DNA of 64,000 bases from Zetaproteobacteria bacterium CG1_02_55_237 (GCA_001871195.1 MNXA01000015.1:1-64000); one strand, 5' to 3'. Positions 36,589 to 46,079 are shown, counted from the first letter of the stretch. Numbers and translations: made by a program. Notes: a model not told the origin generated them from the sequence alone.

Positions 36589-37932
36589 ATGATTGTTATT
36601 CTTCATGGCTGGAGCGACGATTACAAATCATTTAAATCATTGGGAAAATTTCTTGCAGATCAAGGCTTGAGTGACGTAACAGATCTGCATCTCGGCAACT
36701 ATATCTCCATGGATGATGATGTGACCTATGATGACATCATTGCGGCCATGGAGAAGGCCTGGAAGAAAAGAGGCCTCCCCAATGATCCGCGCAGTGTGGA
36801 TGTGATTGTGCACAGTACAGGGGGGCTGGTAATTCGCGACTGGATGACCCGTTTCCGCACACCTGAGAATAATCCGATTCGCCGTCTGCTGTTTCTGGCG
36901 CCTGCCAATTTCGGTTCACCGCTGGCGCACAAAGGCAATGCATTTATCGGTCGAATTACCAAGGGATTTACAGGCAAGAAACTGTTTCAGACCGGTCGTC
37001 ATATTCTTGAAGGCCTTGAGCTTGGCAGTGAGTATAGTTGGCAGCTGGCCTGGAATGATGTTTTCTCGGATAAGGCTTGGTACGGGCCGGGTAAGGTGCT
37101 GGCAACTGTTCTGGTCGGCAATGACGGCTATTCTGGCATAGCTGCAATTGCCAATGAGAGCGGTACGGATGGCACGGTGCGGGTTTCGACTGCTAATCTG
37201 AACGCCGAATACTTTCATTGGGATTTCGCCACAGATCCGAGTAGCCCCGTACACACAAGTCAACTTGCCACCGCTCCAACTGCATTTGCACGCCTTAATG
37301 ATGAGAACCACGGTACGATCACCATGAATGGAGGGCACTGTGCGAATCAGCGCACTGCGGACATGATGCTTAGGGCGCTGCAGGTCGAAGATGGAGACTT
37401 CAATCAATATTGTCTCGATTTGCAGGAGTTTTCCGAAAACGAGAGGCAATTGACCAAGCAGATGTCTTTCGACGACAGGAAGTTCAGGGCTGGTTATCAG
37501 AATACCGTGATTCATCTAAGCGATGATACAGGACATGATGTAGAAGATTATGTCATTGAGTTTTTTGCCAAAAAATCAGGTAGCAATAAGCCGGACAATT
37601 TGTTGACGGCCCTGATTCAGCAAAAGGTCATCACCACTGTGCATCCATACGGAAATAACAAATCTTATCGCAGTATTCTTATCGATACCGATGAACTGCA
37701 AACGCTGATGGTCGAGAGGAATCGCGATCTATTTATCAGTTTGACGGCGCTGCCCGAACTTTCCCGTAACGGGAACGTTGGCTACTCTACACTTGCATAC
37801 AACGATATCGGCAGCATTCATATAGAAGCATCACGGATTCCCGTACTGATTCAGCCTGATCGAACCCTGCTAATTGATATCGTCATCAAACGGCAGCAGG
37901 GGCCGAAGGTTTTTGAATTCAAGAGCGTTTAG
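36589..37932 (+). CDS. Lipase-like alpha/beta hydrolase with C-terminal domain, cassette gene 4
   Basis: A 447-residue protein. Residues about 1-265 form an alpha/beta hydrolase with the oxyanion turn LHGWSD and a nucleophile elbow HSTGG around Ser76, as in PGAP1-like and bacterial lipases. A histidine lies in NGGHCAN near residue 250. The last 170 residues (from about EDGDFNQY) look like a beta-rich accessory domain I cannot name. It has no signal peptide. A phospholipid or ester substrate is likely but unproven. The ribosome site GGGAGGGCG precedes the ATG. Confidence 0.75.
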   Translation: MIVILHGWSDDYKSFKSLGKFLADQGLSDVTDLHLGNYISMDDDVTYDDIIAAMEKAWKKRGLPNDPRSVDVIVHSTGGLVIRDWMTRFRTPENNPIRRLLFLAPANFGSPLAHKGNAFIGRITKGFTGKKLFQTGRHILEGLELGSEYSWQLAWNDVFSDKAWYGPGKVLATVLVGNDGYSGIAAIANESGTDGTVRVSTANLNAEYFHWDFATDPSSPVHTSQLATAPTAFARLNDENHGTITMNGGHCANQRTADMMLRALQVEDGDFNQYCLDLQEFSENERQLTKQMSFDDRKFRAGYQNTVIHLSDDTGHDVEDYVIEFFAKKSGSNKPDNLLTALIQQKVITTVHPYGNNKSYRSILIDTDELQTLMVERNRDLFISLTALPELSRNGNVGYSTLAYNDIGSIHIEASRIPVLIQPDRTLLIDIVIKRQQGPKVFEFKSV

Positions 37933-37951
37933 GAATGGAGGGGGTGCAGAA

Positions 37952-38488
37952 ATGAATCAAGCAAAGAATTTGTATCAAGTGTATTTCGCCATGGTTGTAT
38001 TTTTCGCCATTGTGATGCTGCTTGAAATAAAATATGGCATACCCAAGGCGTGTGGTGAGGTTGAAGATGCAGTCGGGTTCAGTGTTCTTGTGGCTGGTCT
38101 GCTTGGTGGGTTTGTCAGTTCCCTTACGCGTGGTATTCATGACCCGACACTTGAATTGACCGCTCCGGCAGGTGTTCTGTTCATGCAGAAAGTCGCGCAT
38201 GTATTATTGGGCGGGGTTTTCTCGATTGTGCTCTATCTGATGTTTGCTGGACATATGGTTGCAGGTTCACTTTTTCCTGAGTTCGCTCAGGTTCCTGTGA
38301 ATTCGTTTGAAGAATTTTTATGTAGCGCCAGGCCTGTGGAAACAGGTGATTATGCCAAGGCCCTTGCATGGGGGTTTATTGCCGGATATTCGCAAACACT
38401 GGTGCCTAACTTTTTCGATAAACTGGTCGAGAATATTGAAAAGCCGAATGTTCCTGCAAAGAAGAAAGCAGGAAAACAGAAAGCCTAG
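37952..38488 (+). CDS. Four-helix membrane protein, cassette gene 5
   Basis: A 178-residue protein with helices at about residues 8-27, 41-58, 77-102 and 127-146, and a lysine-rich C-terminal tail (PAKKKAGKQKA). The segment GFIAGYSQTLVPNFFDKL resembles an end motif found in many small bacterial membrane proteins of unknown function. GGAGGGGG at 37937-37944 precedes the ATG. Its stop overlaps the convergent kinase gene by four bases, closing the cassette. Confidence 0.65.
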   Translation: MNQAKNLYQVYFAMVVFFAIVMLLEIKYGIPKACGEVEDAVGFSVLVAGLLGGFVSSLTRGIHDPTLELTAPAGVLFMQKVAHVLLGGVFSIVLYLMFAGHMVAGSLFPEFAQVPVNSFEEFLCSARPVETGDYAKALAWGFIAGYSQTLVPNFFDKLVENIEKPNVPAKKKAGKQKA

Positions 38489-39135
38489 CCTGAATAATCC
38501 GCCCAGAATTCGGTGCCCGAGCGCATCTTGCCGATGCGGCTGAGCAGGGCATCGATGTCTTCCGGTTTCTCGGCGAAGTTCAGCCTGTCGGTCTGCACGA
38601 TGAGGAGCGGGGTTTCCTGATAATTGAAGAAAAAGCGGTCGTATGCACCGATGATGCGGCGCAGATAATCAACCCCCAGATGGCGTTCGAAATCGCGTCC
38701 GCGATTGCGGATGCGGTTCATAATCACATCGGCATCGGATTGCAGATAAATCACTAGGTCGGGTTTCGGCAGATCGACCACGACGGCATGCAGCACCTGG
38801 TCGTACAGGGAGAGCTCTTCATCCGACAGGGTGACTGTGGCAAACAGCCTGTCCTTGGCGAAGATGTAATCGGTGACGATACCCTGATGGAAAAGATCCT
38901 GCTGATGCAGGGCCTGCCATTGGCGCAGGCGCGAAAACAGGAAGGACAGCTGTACCGGCAGTGCATGCCGCTGCGGGTCTTCGTAAAACAGGCCGATGAA
39001 GGGGTTGTCGTCGATCTGTTCCAGTATCAGGCCTGCCTGTAATCGGTCGGCAAGGTTGCGGGCCAGGGTTGTTTTGCCGACACCGATCGGCCCTTCGATG
39101 GCTATATGTTTGAGATGCAGATTACGCATTACCAT
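38485..39135 (-). CDS. Deoxynucleoside kinase (deoxyadenosine/deoxyguanosine type)
   Basis: A 216-residue cytosolic kinase that salvages deoxynucleosides with ATP. It has the P-loop GPIGVGKTT, the catalytic Glu in LILEQIDDNPF, the DR motif in AKDRLF, and the R-rich lid RNRGRDFERH. It matches the bacterial dAK/dGK group. GGAGGGTGAAAT gives a good ribosome site. It is the last gene of a minus-strand run, overlapping folK by 7 bases, a pairing with folate synthesis seen in many proteobacteria. Confidence 0.9.
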   Translation of the reverse strand: MVMRNLHLKHIAIEGPIGVGKTTLARNLADRLQAGLILEQIDDNPFIGLFYEDPQRHALPVQLSFLFSRLRQWQALHQQDLFHQGIVTDYIFAKDRLFATVTLSDEELSLYDQVLHAVVVDLPKPDLVIYLQSDADVIMNRIRNRGRDFERHLGVDYLRRIIGAYDRFFFNYQETPLLIVQTDRLNFAEKPEDIDALLSRIGKMRSGTEFWADYSG

Positions 39136-39653
39136 ATTTCACCCTCCCCGAGTGGATGTTCTCCCGCAACGATTCTTTGCCTCAACATCTCGCCGGCTGT
39201 TTTGCCCGTGATCGGGTGCCGCCAGTCGGGGCGGATGTCGCATAATGGCTGTAGAACAAACATCCTTTCCTGCATGCCGGGATGCGGCAGGGTGAGTTCA
39301 GGCGATTGCATTTGCGTATCGTTATAGGCGATGAGATCAAGATCAAGCGTTCGTTCGCCCCAGCGCTGGCCGTCCCGCCTGCGTCCGAAATGCAACTCGA
39401 TAGCCTGCATGCGGTGCAGCAGTTGCAGCGCGGAAAGATTGCATTGGATGATAACAACGGCATTTAGGTAATCTGCTTGATCCTGTGGCCCCATCGGAGC
39501 AGAGCGATACAGCCTTGATGAAGCGAGCAGGGAAATGCCGGGTTCGACAGACAGCATCTCCCGCGCGCCAATGAAACTTTTCCGTACATCGCCCAGGTTT
39601 CCTCCCAGAGCGATAATAGCTTCCACTGGCTGAGTGTCTCGACTCATGCCCAT
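39129..39653 (-). CDS. folK: 2-amino-4-hydroxy-6-hydroxymethyldihydropteridine pyrophosphokinase
   Basis: The enzyme transfers pyrophosphate from ATP to the pterin in folate synthesis. The 174-residue protein has IIALGGNLGD at the start, LYRSAPMG, and the signature RWGERTLDLDLIAYND. Starts at 39653 and 39647 are both possible. It overlaps the upstream gamma-glutamyltransferase gene by 10 bases and the downstream kinase by 7. Confidence 0.94.
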   Translation of the reverse strand: MGMSRDTQPVEAIIALGGNLGDVRKSFIGAREMLSVEPGISLLASSRLYRSAPMGPQDQADYLNAVVIIQCNLSALQLLHRMQAIELHFGRRRDGQRWGERTLDLDLIAYNDTQMQSPELTLPHPGMQERMFVLQPLCDIRPDWRHPITGKTAGEMLRQRIVAGEHPLGEGEIW

Positions 39654-41221
39654 GCCACTGCACCACCGCGGCGCGGATCGCCGGCTGCTTCGACGCGATT
39701 GTTTTTGCCGATGCTGATGGCATGTACGCCGCCGAAATACACCGAGGTTTGCGACCAGTTGCGTATCTGCCAGCCAAGCTGTCGCAATGCATGTTCATCG
39801 CTTGCAGTCAGAGCCCCCGGTTCTGCATCCAGCATCATTCCTTCGGGATGCAGGCGCGGCGCATGTACTGCGTCCTCAACGGCCTGACCAAGCACCTTGT
39901 GTCGGAACAGCACCTGCAGAATGGCACCGCGCAGTCGATTGGAGCCACCACTGCCAAGTATCATGCTCGGTCGTTTGTCTTGCATGAGGATCGTGGGGGC
40001 CATCATCGAAGACAGGGTTTCACCACCACTCAGGCGATGAAAACCGAGCGGATTGATGTCTTCTTCCCCCAGCATGTTGTTCAGATGGATGCCGGTGCCG
40101 GGCACGATGATGCTGGAGCCTTCACCATTGCTGGTGGTCATGGAAACAGCCATGCCATCTGCATCGAGCACGCTGATATGCGTTGTGCTGCCATGCCTGT
40201 TGGCGAATTCCTGTGACGAAGACGGTGTTTTTCTATCCAGGCGTTCAGCAATATCCTGGCTATGCCGCACAATTCTTTCCTTATCCAGAAAGTCAGTTGC
40301 GAAATCGGAGTTGTGAATCATGGTGTCGAAGTCTGCATTGCGTGCCATGGCAGCTTCGTGCAGGCATTCGGCAAGCAGGATGGCATCGGCTTCGCGGCGC
40401 TGACCACGCAGTGTTTCGAGCAGTTGCAGGGAAAAGGCAATCAGTGGGCCACCGGAGGAGGGTGGTGGATTGGTTAGCAGGGTGCCGTTCAGGGCGGCTA
40501 GCTTAAGCGGGCGGCGCTCGATGGCCTGTGCTTTGGCCATGTCCTGCATGCTTAACAGACCGCCGGGATGGCAGGCGGCAACGATGCTTTGCGCCACATC
40601 GCCAAGGTACATTTCCTCAACACCTTCAACGCACAGCAGTTCGAGCAGGTTGGCCAGTTCGGGATTAATGAACGGCTCGCCTTCATTGAGCAGTCTGTCC
40701 CCTTTGCTGTGCAGCGACTGGCAGGCATTGCTGGCGGAGAGTATGGGTTGCAGCAGGTGGATAAAGGATGTCTGCAGGGCATTGAGTGCCACGCCATGCC
40801 GAGCCGCATGGCATGCAGGTGCAATCACCTCGCGCATCGGGATGCGTCCGCCGCGGCTTTGCGCTGCGAACAGCATCGACATCAGGCCGGGCGTGGCAAC
40901 CGAGGCGCGGCCGATATGGAAGGTTTGTACGGTATTGCCGAAGTCCACCGGGATGGCGCGAAAGTCGGGTGCTTCTACATACTCAATGGCAGCCATGGGC
41001 ATGCGTGCAAAACCATCGAGTAGTAGAGGGGGCCTGTTCGGCTTGCAGAGAAGCATAAAGCCGCCGCCACCGGCTCCGGTAAGTACAGGTTCGGTGATAA
41101 AGGACATGCAGGCTGCTGCGACTGCAGCATCCACGGCATTGCCGCCGGCGCGCAGGATTTCGGCTCCGGCCTCGGCCGTTACCTGATGTCCGGCTGCAAC
41201 GCAGCCCTTACCCTTTGACAA
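39644..41221 (-). CDS. ggt: Gamma-glutamyltransferase
   Basis: An Ntn-hydrolase that self-cleaves and cuts or transfers the gamma-glutamyl group of glutathione and similar peptides. The nucleophilic Thr motif GSTTHISVLDADG, the ETLSSMMAPTI segment and SGGPLIA fit the family. No signal peptide is seen, although the enzyme is usually periplasmic. A start at 41326 would overlap the SPOR gene by 119 bases; a TTG at 41221-41219, just after AAGGG, gives a 525-residue product beginning one codon before the conserved SKGKGCVAAGH. The start remains uncertain. Confidence 0.87.
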   Translation of the reverse strand: MSKGKGCVAAGHQVTAEAGAEILRAGGNAVDAAVAAACMSFITEPVLTGAGGGGFMLLCKPNRPPLLLDGFARMPMAAIEYVEAPDFRAIPVDFGNTVQTFHIGRASVATPGLMSMLFAAQSRGGRIPMREVIAPACHAARHGVALNALQTSFIHLLQPILSASNACQSLHSKGDRLLNEGEPFINPELANLLELLCVEGVEEMYLGDVAQSIVAACHPGGLLSMQDMAKAQAIERRPLKLAALNGTLLTNPPPSSGGPLIAFSLQLLETLRGQRREADAILLAECLHEAAMARNADFDTMIHNSDFATDFLDKERIVRHSQDIAERLDRKTPSSSQEFANRHGSTTHISVLDADGMAVSMTTSNGEGSSIIVPGTGIHLNNMLGEEDINPLGFHRLSGGETLSSMMAPTILMQDKRPSMILGSGGSNRLRGAILQVLFRHKVLGQAVEDAVHAPRLHPEGMMLDAEPGALTASDEHALRQLGWQIRNWSQTSVYFGGVHAISIGKNNRVEAAGDPRRGGAVAWA

Positions 41222-41933
41222 CGAAACCCTTGAGTTTTGCCTTATCAAGCAGCTGTTGGCGCAGCTTGTCTGCGGCACCGCGCGATGAAACCGGGCCGAT
41301 GCGAACGGCATACCAGCCGGCGGCATTGGTCGTCACCATGCTGTTCCAACCCTTCTGCAGCAGCATTGAGGCTTGCTGCTGTGCACTATTACGCTCGCGA
41401 AAGGCGCCAACCTGCACGAAATAAATCTGTGCAGCCGCATTGATATCCTGCTGCGTGGCTTGTGCGCTGGCTGGTTTTGCGACGGGTTTGGCTTTAGGGG
41501 CTGCACTATCGTTTTGACTGGAGTGCTTCGCTATTGTCTGTACGACCGGTTTGGCAGCAGGTGATTTGACCGCGGGGGCTGGCGCAGGTCGTTTGACGGC
41601 TGCCGGTTCAGTTGGTGTGGAAGGGGTGATTACCCTGACAACCGGTGCTGCAGCCACTTCTTTTGCTGCCTGGCTGGAAAGGGATTTATCCGGAATGGCA
41701 TATCTGGGCGCGCCCGACCTTGTTTGCTCGACATGAACCGCTTTGCTTGCAGCAGCTTGCTTCTCTGTTCCTGAAGCGGTGCCATGCTGCTTGTTACTAG
41801 CGGATTTGTTGCCTGGCTGAACAACCAGAATAAGCATCATCAGAATGCTTGCGCTCGCCGCAATGCCGAGTGCAACACGATGCTCCCACAGCCCTGCAAT
41901 CCAGGATTCGTTTTTAGGTTTTGTTACGGTCAT
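41208..41933 (-). CDS. SPOR-domain membrane protein
   Basis: A 241-residue inner-membrane protein with one helix near residues 20-38 (VALGIAASASILMMLILVV), a Pro/Ala/Lys-rich periplasmic linker, and a C-terminal SPOR domain (YFVQVGAFRERNSAQQQASMLL to the end). SPOR domains bind glycan strands lacking stem peptides at the division site, so it probably acts in cell division or envelope remodelling, like FtsN or DedD. An in-frame ATG at 42029 adds 32 residues; 41933 gives the more usual short cytosolic tail. Confidence 0.82.
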   Translation of the reverse strand: MTVTKPKNESWIAGLWEHRVALGIAASASILMMLILVVQPGNKSASNKQHGTASGTEKQAAASKAVHVEQTRSGAPRYAIPDKSLSSQAAKEVAAAPVVRVITPSTPTEPAAVKRPAPAPAVKSPAAKPVVQTIAKHSSQNDSAAPKAKPVAKPASAQATQQDINAAAQIYFVQVGAFRERNSAQQQASMLLQKGWNSMVTTNAAGWYAVRIGPVSSRGAADKLRQQLLDKAKLKGFVVKG

Positions 41934-42074
41934 ATTCCGGTCCGGCTCGGGCTGCAACGATACCGTTGTTTCTGTACTCCCAAGGCCGTTCCTCCCAATG
42001 AATTGTTTACCGAGGGGAAAGCATTGCATAGCGCAATATGATTGGAAAGCACCGGTTCCCTCTGATTTTTTGAG

Positions 42075-42950
42075 TTACTGCGTGCTGTTGCTTGCAGCGT
42101 TTCCCTGTGCTGTGAGCAGGGAGGCAGGATTGATGCGCGCCTGATTGAAGCGCACCCCCCAATGCAGATGCGGCCCGGTGGCCCTGCCGGTCATACCCAC
42201 CTCGCCGATGCGTGCGCCGGCCTCCAGCCAATCACCTTTTTTAACCTTCAGCGTGTTCATATGTGAATAGACCATGACCAGGCCGTTGCCATGGCCGACG
42301 ACCACGGTGTTGCCGTTGAGGTACATGGATTCTGCAAGCAGTACACGACCGGCCAGTGGTGTGATGATCGGCGTGCCCTCAGGGGCAGCGATATCAAGGC
42401 CTGAATGCGGTGATCGGGGCTCGCCGTTGACATAGCGCTGTGCGCCGAAGGGAGTTGAAACGATACCCTCGGTCGGTTCAGCGGCGATGCTGATGTCCGG
42501 ATTCCCCTCGACCTGCATGGCATAGGTGCCCTTGATAGCCGCCTGATCGGCACGGATGCGCTTGAGGGTCGCTGCATCGAATTCCGCCATCTTTTTCTCC
42601 ACCTTGATACGCGAGATGCGGAAATCTCCGGCTATCACCTGCACCTGATGCAACTGCTCGCCTGCATCGCCGCGGACAAGGAGCTTGTGATTGCCCGGTT
42701 TGGCTTTCAGGTCAACGCCGATCCAAGATCTGATGTGTTGCCCGTCTATCTGCTTCCACGGCCATGACTTGCCGAAGGCGCGGACTTGCAGATGTTTGTC
42801 GGCTGCGGGAAGTTCAATGACTAGCACATTGCCCTGCACAGCCTGCCATTGCTGGGCTGATGCCAGTTGCGGCAGGCCGCAAGTGAGTATCAGGAGGGCA
42901 GTACACAGCACAGGCCAAAGGCGCTGGGGTAAAGAACGGGTTTGTCTCAT
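42075..42950 (-). CDS. M23-family peptidase (LytM/envelope metallopeptidase)
   Basis: A 291-residue protein with a signal peptide (residues 1-32, ending ASA) and a C-terminal M23 domain: HSGLDIAAPEGTPI and HLHWGV carry the zinc ligands. It should cleave peptidoglycan cross-bridges in the periplasm, or be an M23 activator. The intact zinc residues favour catalysis. The start overlaps xseA by 4 bases. A 141-base spacer before the SPOR gene contains no gene. Confidence 0.9.
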   Translation of the reverse strand: MRQTRSLPQRLWPVLCTALLILTCGLPQLASAQQWQAVQGNVLVIELPAADKHLQVRAFGKSWPWKQIDGQHIRSWIGVDLKAKPGNHKLLVRGDAGEQLHQVQVIAGDFRISRIKVEKKMAEFDAATLKRIRADQAAIKGTYAMQVEGNPDISIAAEPTEGIVSTPFGAQRYVNGEPRSPHSGLDIAAPEGTPIITPLAGRVLLAESMYLNGNTVVVGHGNGLVMVYSHMNTLKVKKGDWLEAGARIGEVGMTGRATGPHLHWGVRFNQARINPASLLTAQGNAASNSTQ

Positions 42951-44386
42951 GTTTTTTTGTTCCCTTTGAGATGAGTGTCGCGCACCTGGGTATCGGCTGT
43001 GCCGTCATGGAAGCGGATATGCAGGGCATCGTCTTTTTTGATCTGCTGCACCGAACGCAGGATTTGACCATCCGCCGACATGGTCAGCGTATAACCGCGC
43101 TTAAGTACACTTAAGGGGCCGAGTGCACTTAACTGCGCGCTTTGCATGGCAAGGTTGCGGCGGTGCTGTTCGACAAGTTTTCCCTGCAACAGGCGCAGGG
43201 ACTGGCGGGCATGATCAAGGTCGCGTGCTCCTACTTGCGTGTGCCGGTCCATAGCATGGTGCATGCGCTGCATGGTTTCATCGAGGCGACGCTGACGCAG
43301 GCGCAGGCGTTGGCCGGGCTCCAGCGGCGTCAGGCGTTTCTGAAGCTGTCGCAGTTGTTCACGTCGCGCCTTTTGCATCTGCCGGCTATGCGCGGCGAGC
43401 AGGTGTTGCGTACGTTCAATATGCATGCGTCTTTCATCACGACTGATCTGCCAGCGATGGCTTAGTGCTGCATCGGCCTTCAGCATGAATTGGCGGGCCT
43501 TGGATACACGATGCTCTAGCAGTTGACGCAACAGGCCGATGCGCGGCATTGCGCGACGCAGCGAGTCGGATGCAGGGCAGACCATTTCGGCGGCATTGGA
43601 GGGCGTGGCGGCATGCGCATCCGCCGCAAAATCGGCGAGGCTGGTATCGATCTCGTGGCCGATGCCGGTGATGACGGGAATGCTGCATTCAACAATGTTG
43701 CGCACCACGATTTCATCATTAAAGCACCACAAGTCCTCAGGGCTGCCGCCGCCACGCACTAGAAGAATCACATCGGGGGGCTCCTGCATGGCTTGCAGAC
43801 GCTGCAAGGCCTGCGCAATGCCAACTGGTGCGGCCTGTCCCTGCACCGGGGTTGCGGCAAGGGTAAGCGATAACCAGCCGGGCCGGGTGGACAGCACCTT
43901 GCGTACATCCTGCAGGGCGGCAGCCGTTTGCGAGGTGACAATACCGATATGCTTCGGCAGGGCAGGGAGGGGCTTCTTGAGTTCGGTATCGAACCAGCCG
44001 CGTTCGGCAAACAGGCGTTTGCGCCGTTCGAATTCGGCAGCCAGCGCACCGCTGCCTTCCTCTTCCAGTCGGGACACAACAAGTTGATAGCGCCCCTGCG
44101 GCGGATACAGCGAGATATGCCCGTGGAAGATGTATTGTTTGCCTTCCTCGGGCTTAATGCTCAGGCGAAGGGCCGTGGATTTCCAGATGACCGCAGCCAG
44201 CGCCGCATTGGCATCCTTGATGGTGAAATACATATGCCCGGCACGCTGGGTTGTCAGCCGGGAGACCTCGCCGCTCACCCGTACGCGTGAAAACCCCTGC
44301 TCCAGCAAAGTTTTGATCTGCGCGGTCAGTTCGCTGACAGAGAGGGCATCGGGTGCATTTTGTCTGGGTAGAAGGCGGGACGGCAT
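42947..44386 (-). CDS. xseA: Exodeoxyribonuclease VII large subunit
   Basis: The subunit forms the single-strand exonuclease with XseB. The 479-residue protein has the N-terminal OB fold (SGEVSRLTTQRAGHMYFTIKD), the catalytic centre in VILLVRGGGSPEDLWCFND, TGIGHEIDTSLADFAAD, and the long coiled helical C-terminus. No small subunit gene is seen here. It opens the minus-strand run, divergent from the riboswitch-controlled operon. Confidence 0.95.
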   Translation of the reverse strand: MPSRLLPRQNAPDALSVSELTAQIKTLLEQGFSRVRVSGEVSRLTTQRAGHMYFTIKDANAALAAVIWKSTALRLSIKPEEGKQYIFHGHISLYPPQGRYQLVVSRLEEEGSGALAAEFERRKRLFAERGWFDTELKKPLPALPKHIGIVTSQTAAALQDVRKVLSTRPGWLSLTLAATPVQGQAAPVGIAQALQRLQAMQEPPDVILLVRGGGSPEDLWCFNDEIVVRNIVECSIPVITGIGHEIDTSLADFAADAHAATPSNAAEMVCPASDSLRRAMPRIGLLRQLLEHRVSKARQFMLKADAALSHRWQISRDERRMHIERTQHLLAAHSRQMQKARREQLRQLQKRLTPLEPGQRLRLRQRRLDETMQRMHHAMDRHTQVGARDLDHARQSLRLLQGKLVEQHRRNLAMQSAQLSALGPLSVLKRGYTLTMSADGQILRSVQQIKKDDALHIRFHDGTADTQVRDTHLKGNKKT

Positions 44387-44537
44387 GCGCTGACTATAAT
44401 GGCTGCATGCCGCTCAATCCATGCCGGTGGTGGGGCGGGACTTCGGGATAGGCAGGTTGCAGATAAAAGCCCTTGTAAACATATGCTTGCATTTATGTTG
44501 CGCTACGGTAGAAATCGGGCTCGAAAATTTGATCCGG

Positions 44538-44682
44538 CTTTATCAAGAGCAGTGGAGGGTTTCAGGCCCTGTGAAACTGCGGCAACCGGCTAAAGATACG
44601 GCATTCTACCTTGAATGCATGTCTAAAGTGACTGGTGCCAATGCCTGCTTTCCCTGTTTTTGTTGGGGGAAGAGCGATAAGG
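44538..44682 (+). ncRNA. SAM-I (S-box) riboswitch
   Basis: The core fits the S-box consensus: CTTTATCAAGAGC, then GTGGAGGG, GGCCCTGTGAAAC, CGGCAACCGG, GGTGCCAATGCC and GATAAGG. P1 pairs 44538-44544 with 44676-44682 (one wobble pair). Downstream, GATAAGGAGCGGTTG (44676-44690) can pair with CAACCTCACCTTATT (44718-44732) in 13 of 15 positions as an antiterminator, while 44719-44748 forms the terminator. Binding of SAM should free the terminator and switch off the operon. Confidence 0.95.
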
Positions 44683-44718
44683 AGCGGTTGTCGATGTCTG
44701 CGGTATAGCCGCACCTGC

Positions 44719-44748
44719 AACCTCACCTTATTACGGTGGGGTTTTTTT
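44719..44748 (+). terminator. SAM-dependent terminator of the riboswitch
   Basis: AACCTCACC, loop TTATTAC, GGTGGGGTT, then seven T in all. Its 5' arm is the same stretch that can pair with the riboswitch's 3' end, so the two folds exclude each other. Confidence 0.9.
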
Positions 44749-44804
44749 ATGCCCGCTTTCAGGTGAACTCTTGGTAGAAATGACCGGCTATGGAGTTGGT
44801 TTTT

Positions 44805-46049
44805 ATGAGCAAGAGTTATGTACGTGCGCTGAAGTGTCGTGAATGCGGTCAGGAATATCCGATTGAGCCGACGCATGTCTGCGAGTTCTGTTTCGGGCCG
44901 CTGGAAGTGGCTTACGATTACGACAGGCTCAAGGGTAAATTCACCCGCGAACTGATCGAGTCGCGTCCGCAGACCATGTGGCGCTACAAGGAACTGCTGC
45001 CGATTGACGGAGAGCCGACGGTGGGCGTGCAGAATGGCTATACGCCGCTGGTCCGGGCACGCAATCTGGAAAAATATCTGGGCGTTTCCGAGCTTTATAT
45101 CAAGAACGATTCGGTGTGCTACCCGACCCTGTCCTTCAAGGATCGCGTGGTTTCCGTTGCACTTTCCAAGGCCGTGGAGTTCGGTTTCACCACCGTGGCC
45201 TGTGCCTCGACCGGTAACTTGGCCGGTTCCGTGGCTGCCAATGCTGCAGCGGCAGGATTGGAATCCTATGTGTTCATCCCGCACGATCTGGAGCAGGGCA
45301 AGGTGCTCGGCGCCGGCATCTTCGGTACCAAAATCATCGGTATCCGCGGCAAGTATGACGATGTGAACCGCCTGTGTTCGGAAGTGGCCGGCAAGTACGG
45401 CTGGGCCTTTGTGAACGTGAATGTGCGTCCGTTCTATGCCGAAGGTTCGAAGTCGCTGGGTTACGAAGTGATGGAGCAACTGGGCTGGAAGGCACCGAAA
45501 CATATCGTCGTGCCGATGGCCTCCGGTTCCCTGTGCACCAAGGTGGACAAGTCCATCAAGGAATTTATCAAGCTTGGTCTGATTGAGGATAACGGCACGG
45601 CCGTTTACGGGGCGCAAGCCACCGGTTGCTCGCCGATCAGTAAATCAGTCAAGGAAGGCACCGACCTTATTCATCCGGTGATTGCCGATACGATTGCCAA
45701 ATCTCTGGCCATCGGTAATCCGGCGGACGGTTACTACGCCAACCGAGTGATTCACGAATCCGGTGGCTGGGCCGAGGATATTTCCGATCAGGAAGTGGTG
45801 GATGCGATGAAGCTGCTGGCTGAAAAAGAGGGTATCTTCGCGGAAACGGCTGGTGGTGTTACATTGGGCTGTGCTCAGAAGATGATTGAGTCCGGCCGCC
45901 TGCCGCGCGATGAATCCATCGTGCTGTGCATTACCGGCAATGGCCTGAAGACGCAGGAGGCAGTGCTCAATGCATATGCCAAGCCGCGCATCATCGATGC
46001 GAGCCTGAAAGAGTTTGACCTGTTGGCGCAAGCCGACGGTGTGAAGTAA
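44805..46049 (+). CDS. thrC: Threonine synthase-like PLP enzyme
   Basis: A 414-residue fold-type II PLP enzyme. The N-terminal zinc-knuckle cysteines are Cys11/Cys14 and Cys26/Cys29. PLP should bind Lys112 (LSFKDRV), with ASTGNLAGS as the phosphate-side loop. By family this converts O-phosphohomoserine to threonine. The SAM riboswitch and the neighbouring sulfur carrier raise the alternative that it makes homocysteine from phosphohomoserine. ATG 44805 has GGAG nine bases upstream; an in-frame ATG at 44790 would add five residues. Confidence 0.85.
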   Translation: MSKSYVRALKCRECGQEYPIEPTHVCEFCFGPLEVAYDYDRLKGKFTRELIESRPQTMWRYKELLPIDGEPTVGVQNGYTPLVRARNLEKYLGVSELYIKNDSVCYPTLSFKDRVVSVALSKAVEFGFTTVACASTGNLAGSVAANAAAAGLESYVFIPHDLEQGKVLGAGIFGTKIIGIRGKYDDVNRLCSEVAGKYGWAFVNVNVRPFYAEGSKSLGYEVMEQLGWKAPKHIVVPMASGSLCTKVDKSIKEFIKLGLIEDNGTAVYGAQATGCSPISKSVKEGTDLIHPVIADTIAKSLAIGNPADGYYANRVIHESGGWAEDISDQEVVDAMKLLAEKEGIFAETAGGVTLGCAQKMIESGRLPRDESIVLCITGNGLKTQEAVLNAYAKPRIIDASLKEFDLLAQADGVK

Positions 46050-46079
46050 AGAACATAAGAGAAAAGACAGGAGATAAAC

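Noticed and set aside
44470-44520. TTGCAT or TTGTAA as -35 of the riboswitch transcript
   Set aside because: No -10 hexamer at proper spacing was found, so I do not call a promoter.
44421-44708. Plus-strand open frame of 95 codons before the threonine-synthase gene
   Set aside because: It covers the SAM riboswitch; its cysteine-rich translation reflects conserved RNA rather than protein.
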